Assembly: GCF_001680005.1 (NCBI RefSeq)
Contig: NC_033568.1
Location: forward strand, 1,674,001 to 1,738,000
DNA: 64,000 nt
Source: Plasmodium coatneyi
Taxonomy: Eukaryota; Apicomplexa; Aconoidasida; Haemosporida; Plasmodiidae
Direction: 5' to 3'
This document shows positions 25,001 through 35,004 of this stretch, one piece after another; positions within the stretch are counted from its first letter, which is position 1, and each line of letters begins with the position of its first letter. The notes beneath the pieces were generated by a model that was not told the DNA's origin, did no database searches, and saw only the letters and a list, made by a program, of their open reading frames with translations. The position numbers and the translations under genes were made by a program.

Positions 25001-27836
25001 AAGTTTTCCGTATACATTTAATGCTAGACAGGCCATAGTTTGTTTAAATATTTTGTCATTTTTTCTGCGCTGCTCAGACTGGTCCTGTCCGTTCACTTCT
25101 TCTTTAATTTCATAAATATGCTTTAATCCTGCAGTAATGTAAGTACATGCCCTTTTTTCTGCTCCACTAAGGCCTTTGCAATACTGACCCATATTTGTAC
25201 TTTTTTCAAGTATACCCTTAGAGAGCCTTCCTAATTCATTATTGAAATCATCCCAGGCTTCATACTGCCAATACAATTGAAAAAAAGAAGGAAAGAATAC
25301 GTAAATATCAGTAGTACCTTCACGAATATTTTCCATTCTTCCTGTGAAAATATATATATCATTCCATTTTAATTCTATAAAATTGGACAGCAATGTTCAA
25401 AATGAATCCTTTCCAAACCTCCCACACCTCGTCTTTTCCCTTTTCCGATTTGCGCTCTTCCCTTCTGTCCCTGGTCCACTGTGATATTACACATTGGGCG
25501 CTATCACATAAGTTCTTATTTAGAGATTTTATGTTAGTGAAAGTTTCTGTTATTTTTGTATCACTGGTGAGCATTGTCTTCATTTCATCTTCTACTTGTT
25601 TATCTCCTACTTTGCACTTTAGATTGGGTACCCTCTTACATTCAACACAGTTACCACCACTACTCTTAACCGCACACCACTCACTCATTTTTGCATTTCC
25701 TTTATCAAATACTTGATCTATTGTTTGCTCATCGACCTTACAGGGGGCTTTAACCTTATGTTTCAATTCATCTATGTATGCGTTCAATACTGCACATAAC
25801 ATGGTTTGTTTGAACTCTCTGTTGTCCTTGGCATGACTTTCACCTTTCCCTTCTTCAATACCATAAATGTGCTTCAAACCTGCAGTAATGTATTGGCATG
25901 CTGTCTTCTCTGGGGCAGTGACTATTTTACTAGTTTGAGCTGTATCAGTACAGTGACCTCCCATACTTTTGCTATTCGTAGATATTTTATTAAACATATC
26001 TGTGGCCTCCTTCTTAATGTCCTCCTGCATTTCACTCTGTCAATATAAGGAAGAGGGAAAAAGAAAGAAACAAATGTATGCTATGTAATTATATGCATCC
26101 CCTATAATTATTATATGTGTCCAGCCCCCCTCTTTTTTAATTCTAATGAGGACAATATTGTGCCTTATTCTAATGAACAAAACTGTGTTCCTTTTATTGT
26201 AATGAGGACAATATAATATTGTGTTCACTCACCCAGGTTGGACTCTTTTTATTGTTTACACCCCATTTCTTGCTTACGCAATTTATGCGTGTGCAGAAGT
26301 TATTTATAGTAGTTACAGCAGTTAGAGTTTGTGTTATGTTTCTATCGCTGTTGAGCATTGTTTCCAATTTCTCCTTTACATTGGTTCTATTGTTGCCCTT
26401 ATCGCCTACTATACAATCTCTATATGTTACGTCCCTTCTACATTCAACACAACCACCCTTATCGCTGTCCGTACACCAAGTTTTCATCTGTTCATTTCCT
26501 TTACTAAACATTTGTTTTATTTTGTCCTCGTCTACAGGGCATGTGCTCTTTGCTTTCTCCTGAAGGAGATCTGCATAGGCATTTAGTGCAGCACATAACA
26601 TGGTTTGTTTAAATATTTTATTATCGGGCGATGGCCTCCCATCTTTGTCCTTATCATCTGTTTCTTGAATAATGCTGTAGATATGCTTTAACCCCCTGTT
26701 AATGTACCTGCAAGCCTCTCTGTCTTTTTCAGTTAGTGAACTATCTTTCCATGCAGTTGGGTCGCATGGACTATCAGCGGCTGTGTCACCCTCGTTCATC
26801 TCCTTGGACATCTGTCCTAAGTTATGCTTGACGTCACCCTGTATATTATTGTCAGTCGCACTCTATAGGAAGGGAAGCATATATATGCGTTCAGGGAATA
26901 TACAGCACATGTGTTTACCCCCTTTTCCCTTAATGCACAGATGGCACATTGCTCACTAAATTGTCCATGACTCCTTAAAGACAATACAGTTACTTACCCA
27001 GTCTGCCGTTTTTTGCCTATTCCCTTCCCATTTCTTTATTGCGCAGTCTACACGGTGACATAAGGTATTTAGAGAACTTAAAGCTTTCTTTATTTCGCTC
27101 TCCTTCTGTCTAAGGATCCCATCCAACTTGTCCTTTACCTTTATTCCGCTTACTGTACATTCTGAGTAGTCTTCCTTCGTACAATCATCACAACTGTACT
27201 GACCTGTGCATGCAGCACTTTTAATTCGATTATTAGAATTAAAGGCCTTCTGTATGCCTTGCTCTACGGAGCAGGAAGATTTTTCCTCCTCCTCTAATTT
27301 CTTTATAAGAGAATTTAGCATCATACATGCTACCAGTTGCTGAAATTTTTGGTTCTCTTTAGGGTTCTCCTGCTCTTTTGGTTTATATTCCAGCTGAATA
27401 CTGTATAGATGATGTAACCCCCCAGCAACAAGCTTGCATGCAGCTTTCTCCTTTTCATTCAGTGCACCATTCTTCCCGTTACCGTCATTGCAGTACTGGT
27501 CAGCATCTTTATTCTGTTGAAGTACTCTGTCCATAAGATCTTTCCCATCTTTGTTCACGTCATCCCAAAAGTCCTTCTGAACACAACGGGCAACAGGGAA
27601 GCATATATGTGCACTTAGTGTGTACGAAATATTAAAGGTTGCCCCCCCTTCTTAGTTCATATATATAAGACATCCTACCTAGTGAAGTACCCTTAACTGT
27701 GAAGGACAATACTATTCCTTACCATGTGCGCCTTATCTGTTTTGTCCTTACCCCTGAGATTAAACCATGTATCTGCTACTCCCTCTAAGCGTGTCTTGAA
27801 TCCTTCACTGCAGGCATCACCTGCGGGTGACGCCAT
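16088..27836 (-). CDS. SICAvar: SICAvar type I variant surface antigen, 16 exons
   Basis: Exons in transcript order, all phases matching: 27836-27723, 27576-26998, 26862-26233, 26036-25419, 25264-24775, 24644-24541, 24373-23812, 23618-23515, 23318-22623, 22454-21758, 21607-20733, 20592-19996, 19822-18985, 18948-18886, 17600-16915, 16564-16088; 2,709 residues. Exon 1 starts MASPAGDACSEGF and has no signal peptide, as is usual for the family. Cysteine-rich domains follow, each with a YIxxGLKHIY-like motif, KQTMxCxxLNAYAD, a CxECxR motif and CVxxKW. Exon 15 codes a Gly/Pro/Thr-rich stalk and the single membrane segment (PYLPTIPVFIGLSAMIYLLW). Exon 16 is the basic cytoplasmic tail. SICAvar proteins sit on the infected red cell surface and vary antigenically. 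The donor ending exons 4 and 12 (GTTTGG) is weak, and exon 13 may hold an optional intron. Confidence 0.92.
16640..16770. repeat. Degenerate repeats in the last SICAvar intron
   Basis: Between the membrane exon and the tail exon, units like CCTAAAATGCGAAATCCTAC recur about four to five times with changes. The CCCTAAA core resembles a C-strand telomere repeat. Confidence 0.75.
18055..18310. repeat. Tandem repeat of about 40 nt in SICAvar intron 14
   Basis: Six to seven imperfect copies of a unit built from CCCTGAAACAGCTAAATACC, then AGGCTACATTGTTGTTCTTA. Each copy begins with a CCCTAAA-like word and keeps a CCACATTGTTGT-like word. The intron is 1,285 nt, much the longest in the gene. Confidence 0.85.
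18310..18600. repeat. Telomere-like C-rich degenerate repeats in SICAvar intron 14
   Basis: Irregular words such as CCCTAAACC, CCCTGAAC and CCCGAATCCCTAAA, broken by ATACC spacers. On the plus strand this is the C-rich orientation, opposite to the large array at 29990-31176. Confidence 0.8.
19150..19314 (-). other. Possible optional intron inside SICAvar exon 13
   Basis: 165 nt with a donor (T|GTAAGC after Leu) at the same place and phase as the true donors of exons 5 and 7, and an acceptor (CCAG|GTGAGTGC). There is no stop inside, so keeping it adds 55 codons rich in Thr, Ser and Glu, and removing it also keeps the frame. I modelled it as exon. Confidence 0.5.
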
Positions 27837-29989
27837 TGTGGAGGAAGGGTGATGATGGTGATGATGGATTAGTTGCTGCTGAGGAGGAGAAGGCGGATGG
27901 TGATGTATTTACATAAGGCGGTGAACTACTTGTACTGTCTACTGAGGGTGATGTTGTTAGTGGTGGTGATGTCGTTTGTGGTAGGACTTCCATCAGAGGA
28001 AGAAGCTACTAATGAGGAGTGGAAAGGAGGTAAGGGGCGGGACGGGGAAGGGAAGGGAACTTCCCCTCCCTCTCCCCCCCCCCCTCCTCTTCTCCCAAAA
28101 TTGTTCATATTCCCTTATTACTCTCACCACCCTCATTAGTCTTACTACCCCCCTCATTAGTCTTACTACACTCACCCATTAATTCATTTAACTCTTAATC
28201 TTTTATACCTTAAAAGCTCCTCTCTCACCCTGCGGTGATTAAATAGCAGGCCATAATGTTCTTCCTAAAACCTAAACCCGAAATTCTTATTCCCCAATTT
28301 TCCACTTATTCTCCACACACCACTCCAATTTTCCACTTTATCCTTAACCCGGATCCCCCCTTATCCTTAACCCGGGACCCACCTTCCCTAAAACTCTAAA
28401 CCCGGGACCCACCTTCCCTAAAACCCTAAACCCGGAACCCACTTTACCCCTAAACCCGGGTCTCACCTTCCCTGAACGTTAAACATAAAATCATTCTTCC
28501 TTTTTTATTTTTCCTTTCTCCTTTTATTTTTCGTTTCTTTTTTTTCTTTTTTTTCTTTCCTTTCTTTTTTTACTTTCCTTCTTTCTTTTTTTTACTTTTA
28601 ACGTTACGTTTAACTTACCTTGGGGTGGTGGTGGTTCTTCCCCGATGGACTTCTTTAGGAGACCCCCCCTCTCCCTTTGGTTGCGCCTGAGTGAGCTCTT
28701 TATTATGACTGAAAAGCTCCGTTCTTGCTTCTTTCCCCCTAGTATTTCTTCCTCCTCGCCTTCTTTTAGATCTATTTACATTCTTCAAAAAAAAAAAAAG
28801 ATAAAAAAAGAGAGCAACCTTGTCTTTCCTTATATACTACATTCTTTCTAAAAAAAAGAAAACGAAGGAGGAGATCAACCTTCCATCCTTCCTATATAAA
28901 CTGCATTCTACCTATGTAGTTTATTTGCATTCCTCTAAAAAAGAAAAAAATATATATTTCATTTTTATATTATATTTCTCTCTAATTTTAAAAAAATTAA
29001 AAAAAACAAAAAAAAAGTCCTTCAGAGAAATTGTTTGCCCAGAATTATTCCTAAAAAATTTACTATAAAAAGGAATACATTTACGGACCGTTCCTGCAAT
29101 TTGTTCGTAATAAAATCTACTACAAGATCTTTACAGAATATATATTTAAGAACCACCATGGTAAAAATTCTTCAACAGAAGAGTTATATGCAAATTATTT
29201 GTCACAAAAATATTATTTAAAACAATATTGCCTTCTTCTCATTAGGAAAGTTGTTCCATACGAAAAAAATTTTATATTTTTATAATTGTGACTGAGGAAC
29301 ATTGCTACCCAAATTTTCCATAGTAGAATAATTCTACATGGAAAAATATATATAAACGACCCTCATTCATTTTATTCCTCTAAACTGGAAAAAAGGAGAA
29401 AAAAATAAATCTCCCTGTGCCCATTTTATATACTTCATTATATTTCCCTAAAAATGACGTTCTGGAGGGGTAATGGTCTTGTAAAAAAGGAAAAATTTCC
29501 TCTACAATGCACTATTGATAAATTCAAACAACCATTATAATTCTATTCAATAGAGTGAAATAATACTGCCCTCCTTTTTTTTCCTCAATGGTATGAAAAT
29601 TAAAAAAAAGGAAGGAATTATATTAATGGGAATCGCTATTTCTTCCGCCTTCCTATTTATATGTTCCCTCCCCATATAATATATAAGCATATATTATTCC
29701 GTATAATTCCTTATTCAACTATCCTTCTAATAAAAAAGGGAAAACAATCTTTCTCCTTCCTCCACACATCTTACCTATGTAGACTTCTTTGCATTCTCTT
29801 AAGAAAAAAAATAAGAGGCGAACAAGGTTCCCCCTTTCCCTATATGCATTACACTCTCTTAGGAAAAAGAGGGAAGAAGAAAAAAACCGTCCCCCCCCTT
29901 GCACACTCTATGCCCCCAAAAAAAATTAAAAATTCCCCAGGGCTAAGGCTAAGGTGGGAAACGAGTTCTAGATACTAGGAATGGGACCC
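27837..29989. other. SICAvar upstream region
   Basis: About 2.1 kb with no complete gene. Just upstream of the SICAvar ATG is a GGTGATGATGG-like purine-rich block, followed by CT-rich tracts and short C-rich telomere-like repeats. A related block, an A/G-rich run followed by TATATA and CATT words, occurs near 28770-28950 and again near 29740-29900. A lone splice-donor-like end after a short Pro-rich frame lies at 28619 on the minus strand. The SICAvar promoter and 5' UTR should be here; I cannot mark them. Confidence 0.6.
28250..28490. repeat. Short C-rich telomere-like repeats upstream of SICAvar
   Basis: About eight repeats of words such as CCCTAAACCCGGGACCCACC and CCTTAACCCGG. They are in C-rich orientation on the plus strand, like those in the SICAvar 3' introns. 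Confidence 0.8.
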
Positions 29990-31176
29990 AGAGTTCAGCT
30001 TTAGTATTTAGGGTTTTAGCGTTCAGGTTTTACGGTTTAGGGTATGAACGTTAGATTTTATGTTTCAAATTTTAGGTTTTAGGGTTCAAGTTTCAAGTTT
30101 TAGGGTTCAAGTTTCAGGTTTTAGGGTTCAAGTTTTATGGTTTAGGGCTTGGTGTTCAAGTCTTATTGTTCAGGTTTTAGGGTTTAGTCTTAGGTTTTAG
30201 GGTTAAGTTTTAGGGTTTTAAGGTTTAGTTTTGGGGTTTTAGGGTTTTAAGGTTTAGTTTTGGGGTTTTAGGTTTTTAGGATTTTAGGTTTTATTTTTAG
30301 TGTTTCAGTGTATAGCGTTCAGTGTTGAGGGTTCTCGAGTTCAGGATTTAGGATTTAGGGTTTCGATTTCAGATTTCTATGTTTATTTCTAAGGGTTTCG
30401 TGTTTTGACTTGAGGGTTTAGGCTTTATTGTACAGAATTTAGGATTTAAGCTTCAGGATTTAGGTTCGAAGTTTTAGTGTTTAGGTTTTAAATTTTAGTG
30501 TGTAGGGTTTTGGGTTTCAGGGTTTAAGCCTTGAGCGTTTAGGGTTTAGGGTTCAGATTTTATCGTTTCTGTGTTTATATTTAGGATTTAGGTTTCAGGG
30601 ATTAGGGTGCAGCGTTTAGGGTTCAGATTTCAGTGTTTAGATTTAAGGTTTCAGGCTTCAAGGTTTAGACTTCAGGCTTTCAGTGTTAACATCTTAGGGT
30701 TAAATGTTTAGGGTGCATATTTTAGCGTTCAGGATTCAGGGTTCAGGTTTTAGGGTTCAGAGTTTAGCGTTTAAGTTTTTCGGATTCATGATTTAAGTTT
30801 TTCGGGTTCAGGGTTTAGGGTTTCCTGGTTCATGGTTTAGGTTTTAGAGTTGCAGAGGTTTTATGTTTTGAGGGTTTAGGGTTCAGAATTCAGGGTTTTA
30901 GGTTTCAGAGTTCAGGGTTTAGGGTTCAGGGTTTAGGGTTCATGATTCATGGTTTAGGGTTTAGGTTTTGGGGTTTAGGTTTCAAGGTTTAGGGTTTGGG
31001 GTTTAGCGTTTAGGGTTCGAGGTTCAGGGTTTAGGGTTTAGGTTTTAGGGTTTAGGTTTCAAGGTGTAGGGTTTGGGGTTTAGGCTTTAGGGTTTAGGGT
31101 TCAGGTTTTAGGGTTGCAGAGTTTTTAGGTTTTGAGGGTTTATGATTTAGTGTTTAGGTTCAGGGTTTAGGGTTAA
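29990..31176 (+). repeat. Interstitial telomere-like repeat array, about 1.2 kb
   Basis: Dozens of degenerate copies of GGGTTTAGG and GGGTTCAGG (also GGGTTTTAGG and AGGTTTCAGG), with almost no other sequence. Copies become most regular towards 31000-31170. The array is G-rich on the plus strand, has unique sequence on both sides and is far from either window end, so it is internal and not a chromosome end. Such intrachromosomal arrays next to SICAvar genes are a known feature of P. knowlesi. Confidence 0.93.
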
Positions 31177-31374
31177 CTGCTAAATGTGTTACTTGAAAAT
31201 CGAGCAACGTATGTGGATTAGACGATCCATTCTTATTCGCTCAGAATGTGGCGTAAATAGGAGTGTTACCTACCGACATGGGTAATCTACTTGCCGTGCA
31301 TTTCTTTGTAAACCATATCTGAAAATACAAGGATAGGATCCAATAAGTTAGTGGTACTGCTGGTGCTGGAAGGG

Positions 31375-32386
31375 CTATAACTGTGAGTTTGATATTAGGT
31401 AGAATCTTCCCTGTATCTTGGGGCTTAACTTAAGTTGCACCCCTTGGTAATGAAGTGTATTTGTGACACTATTGATAAGAGGTACGTTAAGGTTGTTATC
31501 ATCAATTTCGCCAAATGTTGAATAAAATCTACAGCTACATATTTCTTCTAAATTACTACGTGTGTTTTGTCTCTGTTCCCTATTAATAGAACTATTTGGT
31601 TGTTTGTCTGCCGCGGTACTTGTACCAAAATTTTCCTTCCTATGATATGACGGGTGTTCGTACAAATAAAGCAAATTTTTAAATAACTTCTCTTATCTCT
31701 GTGAATTGGATATTTTTGAGAACCACTTAAAGGCCGTGACAAAATCTTCGTTCATGAAATCAAATAAAAAAGCTGCCTTCTTGTGACACTCTTTCGCATT
31801 GTCCAGCAAAATATATGAACTCGAATTTTTATAAGAATAATTCTCAGAGTGGAAAATTAAAATGGGACACAAAATTGATTTGATTGAATTTATGGAGTGC
31901 TTCATATCAAATGTGTCTTTTAATATTCTCTTCATTAGAGCGTTGGGTACGTTATTATTTTCTCTCCCTGGGGGGGGTTCATTATCGCTGTAAAATAAAG
32001 ACATGTCACAAGTAATTATTCCATTTCCGGACTTGTAAGAATTCGTACCTACAGAAGCGCTTTTCCACGTTCGATTGCATACGTTGCTGCGAATGGTAAG
32101 GACTCTTTTTTTGCGAAGTTCTTTTTGTTCACACTGTTGACTGTCATGTTGTAGGTTACTTTTTCGTTCTTCTTAAATTCGAGACAGTGGTATAATTCTT
32201 TCGAAGTCGTCACTGTGCAATCTTTCTGCTTCGATTTGTTGGAAACAGCGTAGTGGTTTTCCTTCCTCGTCCGTCCGTCACAAAAAGGGACGTCTTGACT
32301 GTGTGGGACATCCTCACAATATGGAACATCTCCCTCAAGGATGCCACCCCCAACTGCCGTGGCCTCGTCAAAAGTGTTATCGGGTG
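31375..32386 (-). pseudogene. Unidentified gene, probably broken by one in-frame stop
   Basis: Two minus-strand exons join in phase: 32386-32053 and 31987-31693, with acceptors TTGAG and TTTTACAG and donor CT|GTAGGT. The product includes VPYCEDVPHSQDVPFCDGR and further Cys, and looks soluble or extracellular. It stops at a single TAA (31695-31693). The same frame then continues open for another 105 codons to 31375, starting EKLFKNLLYLYEHPSYH. This suggests a premature stop or a missed splice (for example F|GTCACG to an AG just after the stop). The 5' end is unresolved; no convincing first exon with ATG was found up to 33061. I do not recognise the family. It lies right next to the telomere-like array, where gene decay is plausible. 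Confidence 0.4.
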
Positions 32387-33061
32387 CTCAATATATACAA
32401 GTTCATCCATAATCTGTAAATGCAAAGGTACCATTTGACGCGCGCCAAAAGTGCATTCCCCCCGTGGTCATTTAACTTGTAATGCAAAGTTGACCACAGC
32501 CCTTCCATTCCAGCATGGGGGACAGCTTCTTATTACTATGCACACGCTAAAAATGTAGGATCCCCTTATTTGCCCGTTCGAGTGGACCAAGACATGAGGA
32601 GTGGGCACTGTTCCATCTCCTGCACAAATGGGCAAAATAGATTGTTCAGCCCTATTGTGTGGCAGTCCGCATAAAAATGAGTCACAGTTGGCTTACCATT
32701 TTACGAAAAAAAAAAAGCAAAAAAAAGCAAACGAAAGAAACATTCTGCCTACCGTGCACATTGCTGATGTCGCTTGAACATAGCCAGAGTGCATTTGGCA
32801 CATGTTTATATTTTCATCTTTAAAAAAAAAAATTGTGCCTTTGCGGGATACTTTCCCTTGTCCGTCCCGAATTGAGGGAAGAGTTCCATAAAGGGGGTGG
32901 TGATGGTGGTGGACTGTCCCCGCATGTACGTGTTAAGCAGATCCCGTTTAGTGTTTATGTGAAACAATTTTTTATGAGCAAGTACGGTATAGGTGCAGTA
33001 CTTTCCATCTCAGAGTTCCAATGTAATTCATTCCAGTGGGATATATATATATATTTCTTTT
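32387..33061. other. Spacer upstream of the broken gene
   Basis: No supported gene. It may hold the missing 5' exon of the gene below 32386; one minus-strand frame with two ATGs ends at a GTAGGC donor near 32750, but its phase could not be confirmed. Confidence 0.4.
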
Positions 33062-33601
33062 TTATTCGCCCTTCTGAAACAACTTTGATCTGTACTGATT
33101 AAACTGTATCATTTGGTCAGCAGCGAGTTTCTTTTGGGAAATATATTTTACATTGTTGACTCGAAATATATTATTTTGTGTCCTAAATACACAAGGAATG
33201 GCTACTTTAGCTGCTGCTTTTTTTAGAACTCTATAGACGGGGTCTTCAAATCCTAAGCTATTAAATGGACTGATGGAAGGAATGTGGAAAATTGTTTTTC
33301 CTGTTGGAACTCTAGCAACAAAATAGTCGATGATTCCTTTTCCTTGTCCCATTTTGGTCCCATCTGGTTTCTTTGTTACACTATAAGTAGCATGCACATC
33401 GAGAAAATATTCTTTTTTTTTTCCTAAATATCTACGTATAATTTGTTTCATTTCGGCCAACTTTTCTGCTCTTATTCTTCTGGGGCATGCAGCAATAAGT
33501 GACTTCCCAATTTTTATGTCTGGGCCATTGAGCGGCACTATTCTTCCTTTGGGCGCTTTTAGACGCACGGGCAGTGGGGCTTTGTAAATTACAGGCGGCA
33601 T
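33062..33601 (-). CDS. Mitochondrial ribosomal protein uL16 (L16)
   Basis: Single exon, 179 residues. The core GQGKGIIDYFVARVPTGKTI matches the L16 signature (GKGKGxPEYWVAxVxxGxxxFE), and VYRVLKKAAAKVAIPCVFR matches the following AxxALxxAAxKLPxxxxFV helix and strand. The N-terminal region PLNGPDIKIGKSLIAACPRR is the basic rRNA-binding part. Length and divergence suit the mitochondrial large subunit rather than cytosolic uL16 (RPL10), which has a different N-terminus. A cleavable presequence is not obvious. The start is the first ATG of the frame. It should sit near the tRNA-binding centre of the mitoribosome. An apicoplast location is the alternative, but there is no signal peptide. Confidence 0.8.
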   Translation of the reverse strand: MPPVIYKAPLPVRLKAPKGRIVPLNGPDIKIGKSLIAACPRRIRAEKLAEMKQIIRRYLGKKKEYFLDVHATYSVTKKPDGTKMGQGKGIIDYFVARVPTGKTIFHIPSISPFNSLGFEDPVYRVLKKAAAKVAIPCVFRTQNNIFRVNNVKYISQKKLAADQMIQFNQYRSKLFQKGE

Positions 33602-34020
33602 ACTGTTTTGTATATGTGATGTCTGTGTTGGGGCGGGTGTACATTTTTTATGTGTGCGTTCGAAGTGATCGAGTGGGAATAACCCATCTGCCTTTACATC
33701 CCAATGAAGTGGGGGGTAGACGTGGGTGTACCCACCGATATGATCGCTTTATATGTATGTATCTTTCCACACCTGACTACGTTTAACCCTTCTTTCTAGC
33801 ATTCACTGTGATGCTAAATCTTGCCCTACTGTGTGTAATTTTTAGGTCCATTTAGCATGTGCTACTGTGGACTCTTTTTAAATTGGCACAAGGGAAAAAA
33901 AAAAAAAAAAAAAAAAAACTATTCATCTTATTCATATAAATGCATACTTCCCCATATCGGTTGTTTCACACCTCTTAATTAAACCGTTTTTGCTTTTGTT
34001 ATTTTGTCAAACGGGGTCAG
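33602..34020. other. Divergent spacer upstream of uL16m and of the 34-kb gene
   Basis: Probably a shared promoter region, containing a 24-base A-run near 33900. A first exon of the plus-strand gene may be hidden here, for example ATG CTA AAT near 33812, with a GT donor after eight codons, but I could not confirm it. Confidence 0.4.
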
Positions 34021-34330
34021 TGGGATGACGTGCTGAAGCTGTTCCAGTATGGCTTTCCATTTTCCCATCGGTAGATTGAACACACATATTCCGAGTTATT
34101 CGAAGATGGGAGGAACAAAAGGGGTTACATCGTTTTCTTACTGATTTGTTTATTCCCTTTTATTCTGCACTAGGCTGTTGTTAAAACGGTTCGCTGTTTC
34201 GAAGTATATACCGCTTGATTTTTCCTCCTTTATCATCCTCCCGTTGGTGGGCCAAAAAGTTAAGAAGAACGGAAAAAATATACATGCAGCGCTAACTGCA
34301 CCTTGCCCCGGAGTGGTTTACCCCTCGTGA
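34021..34330 (+). CDS. Unidentified small protein, two 3' exons recognised
   Basis: Exon 34021-34070 (acceptor GGTCAG, donor CATCG|GTAGAT) joins exon 34174-34330 (acceptor CACTAG) in phase. The product reads WDDVLKLFQYGFPFSH, then RLLLKRFAVSKYIPLDFSSF, and ends at TGA. Residue composition is protein-like, with a hydrophobic FIILPLVG segment and a basic tail, unlike the nearby low-complexity frames. The start exon was not found; it must end in phase 0 before 34020. I do not recognise the family. A small mitochondrial membrane protein is one guess. Both exons are too short to show as long reading frames, so a gene finder could miss it. Confidence 0.4.
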
Positions 34331-35004
34331 TATATTTTTTAACCTCTAATGTGTGTTATTTACTACACACATGCATTCATTTCTTTCTCCTTAAAAACAC
34401 GACATGCGTTGGGCAGCCGAAGTAACAAACCTGCAGGGGGAAGTCCGCTCAGCTTTTTGCCATTTTAACCGGCGCGTTCACTCCAAATGGGGGCGGGTAT
34501 ATGACATGCTTAATTGTGCAAGTCGCCCCCGAACTGGACACTCGACTGTAGTGCCCATGCGTCTGTACACACAGTGGTACTTATAGTAGTGCGCAATATT
34601 GGTGGTTTGTTTCTTTATGTTACATGTTTGTGCACAATATATTGTTGTGTGTTGATGTGAGCGATAAAGGGGAAAGAAAAATGTATTTATTTTTTTTTCT
34701 TTTTGCGAAAAGGAGGCACATATGTAACGACGCATAGACGAAAACAATGTTATGGTTGAAAAGGGTCTAACTGGAACGAACAGGTCGGCGCAAACAAACG
34801 AAACGACAACGTTAAAACAGGTGTATGATAAGCTATTCGCGCTACAGTTCCAGCTTTAACTAAAAAAAGTGACAACGGAAAAGGGGCGCGGCCATATGCA
34901 GTAAGGCTCTATCTAAAGGGAACAGCTGCCCCCTCGGCAGAAGGGAACAATCGGAAAAATCCCCACCAAACTTGTAGATACCCGATATTCTTTCCTCATC
35001 CGAA
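34331..35004. other. Spacer, no gene seen
   Basis: Convergent region between the small plus-strand gene and SOAP. I see no motif or supported frame. Confidence 0.6.

Noticed and set aside
29990..31176. Array as a real chromosome end
   Set aside because: Unique genes lie on both sides and repeats are degenerate, so it is internal.
31375..32386. kir/pir gene beside the telomere-like array
   Set aside because: A weak hydrophobic stretch near 31310-31370 on the minus strand recalled a pir tail, but the Cys pattern and N-terminal motifs of kir are absent.
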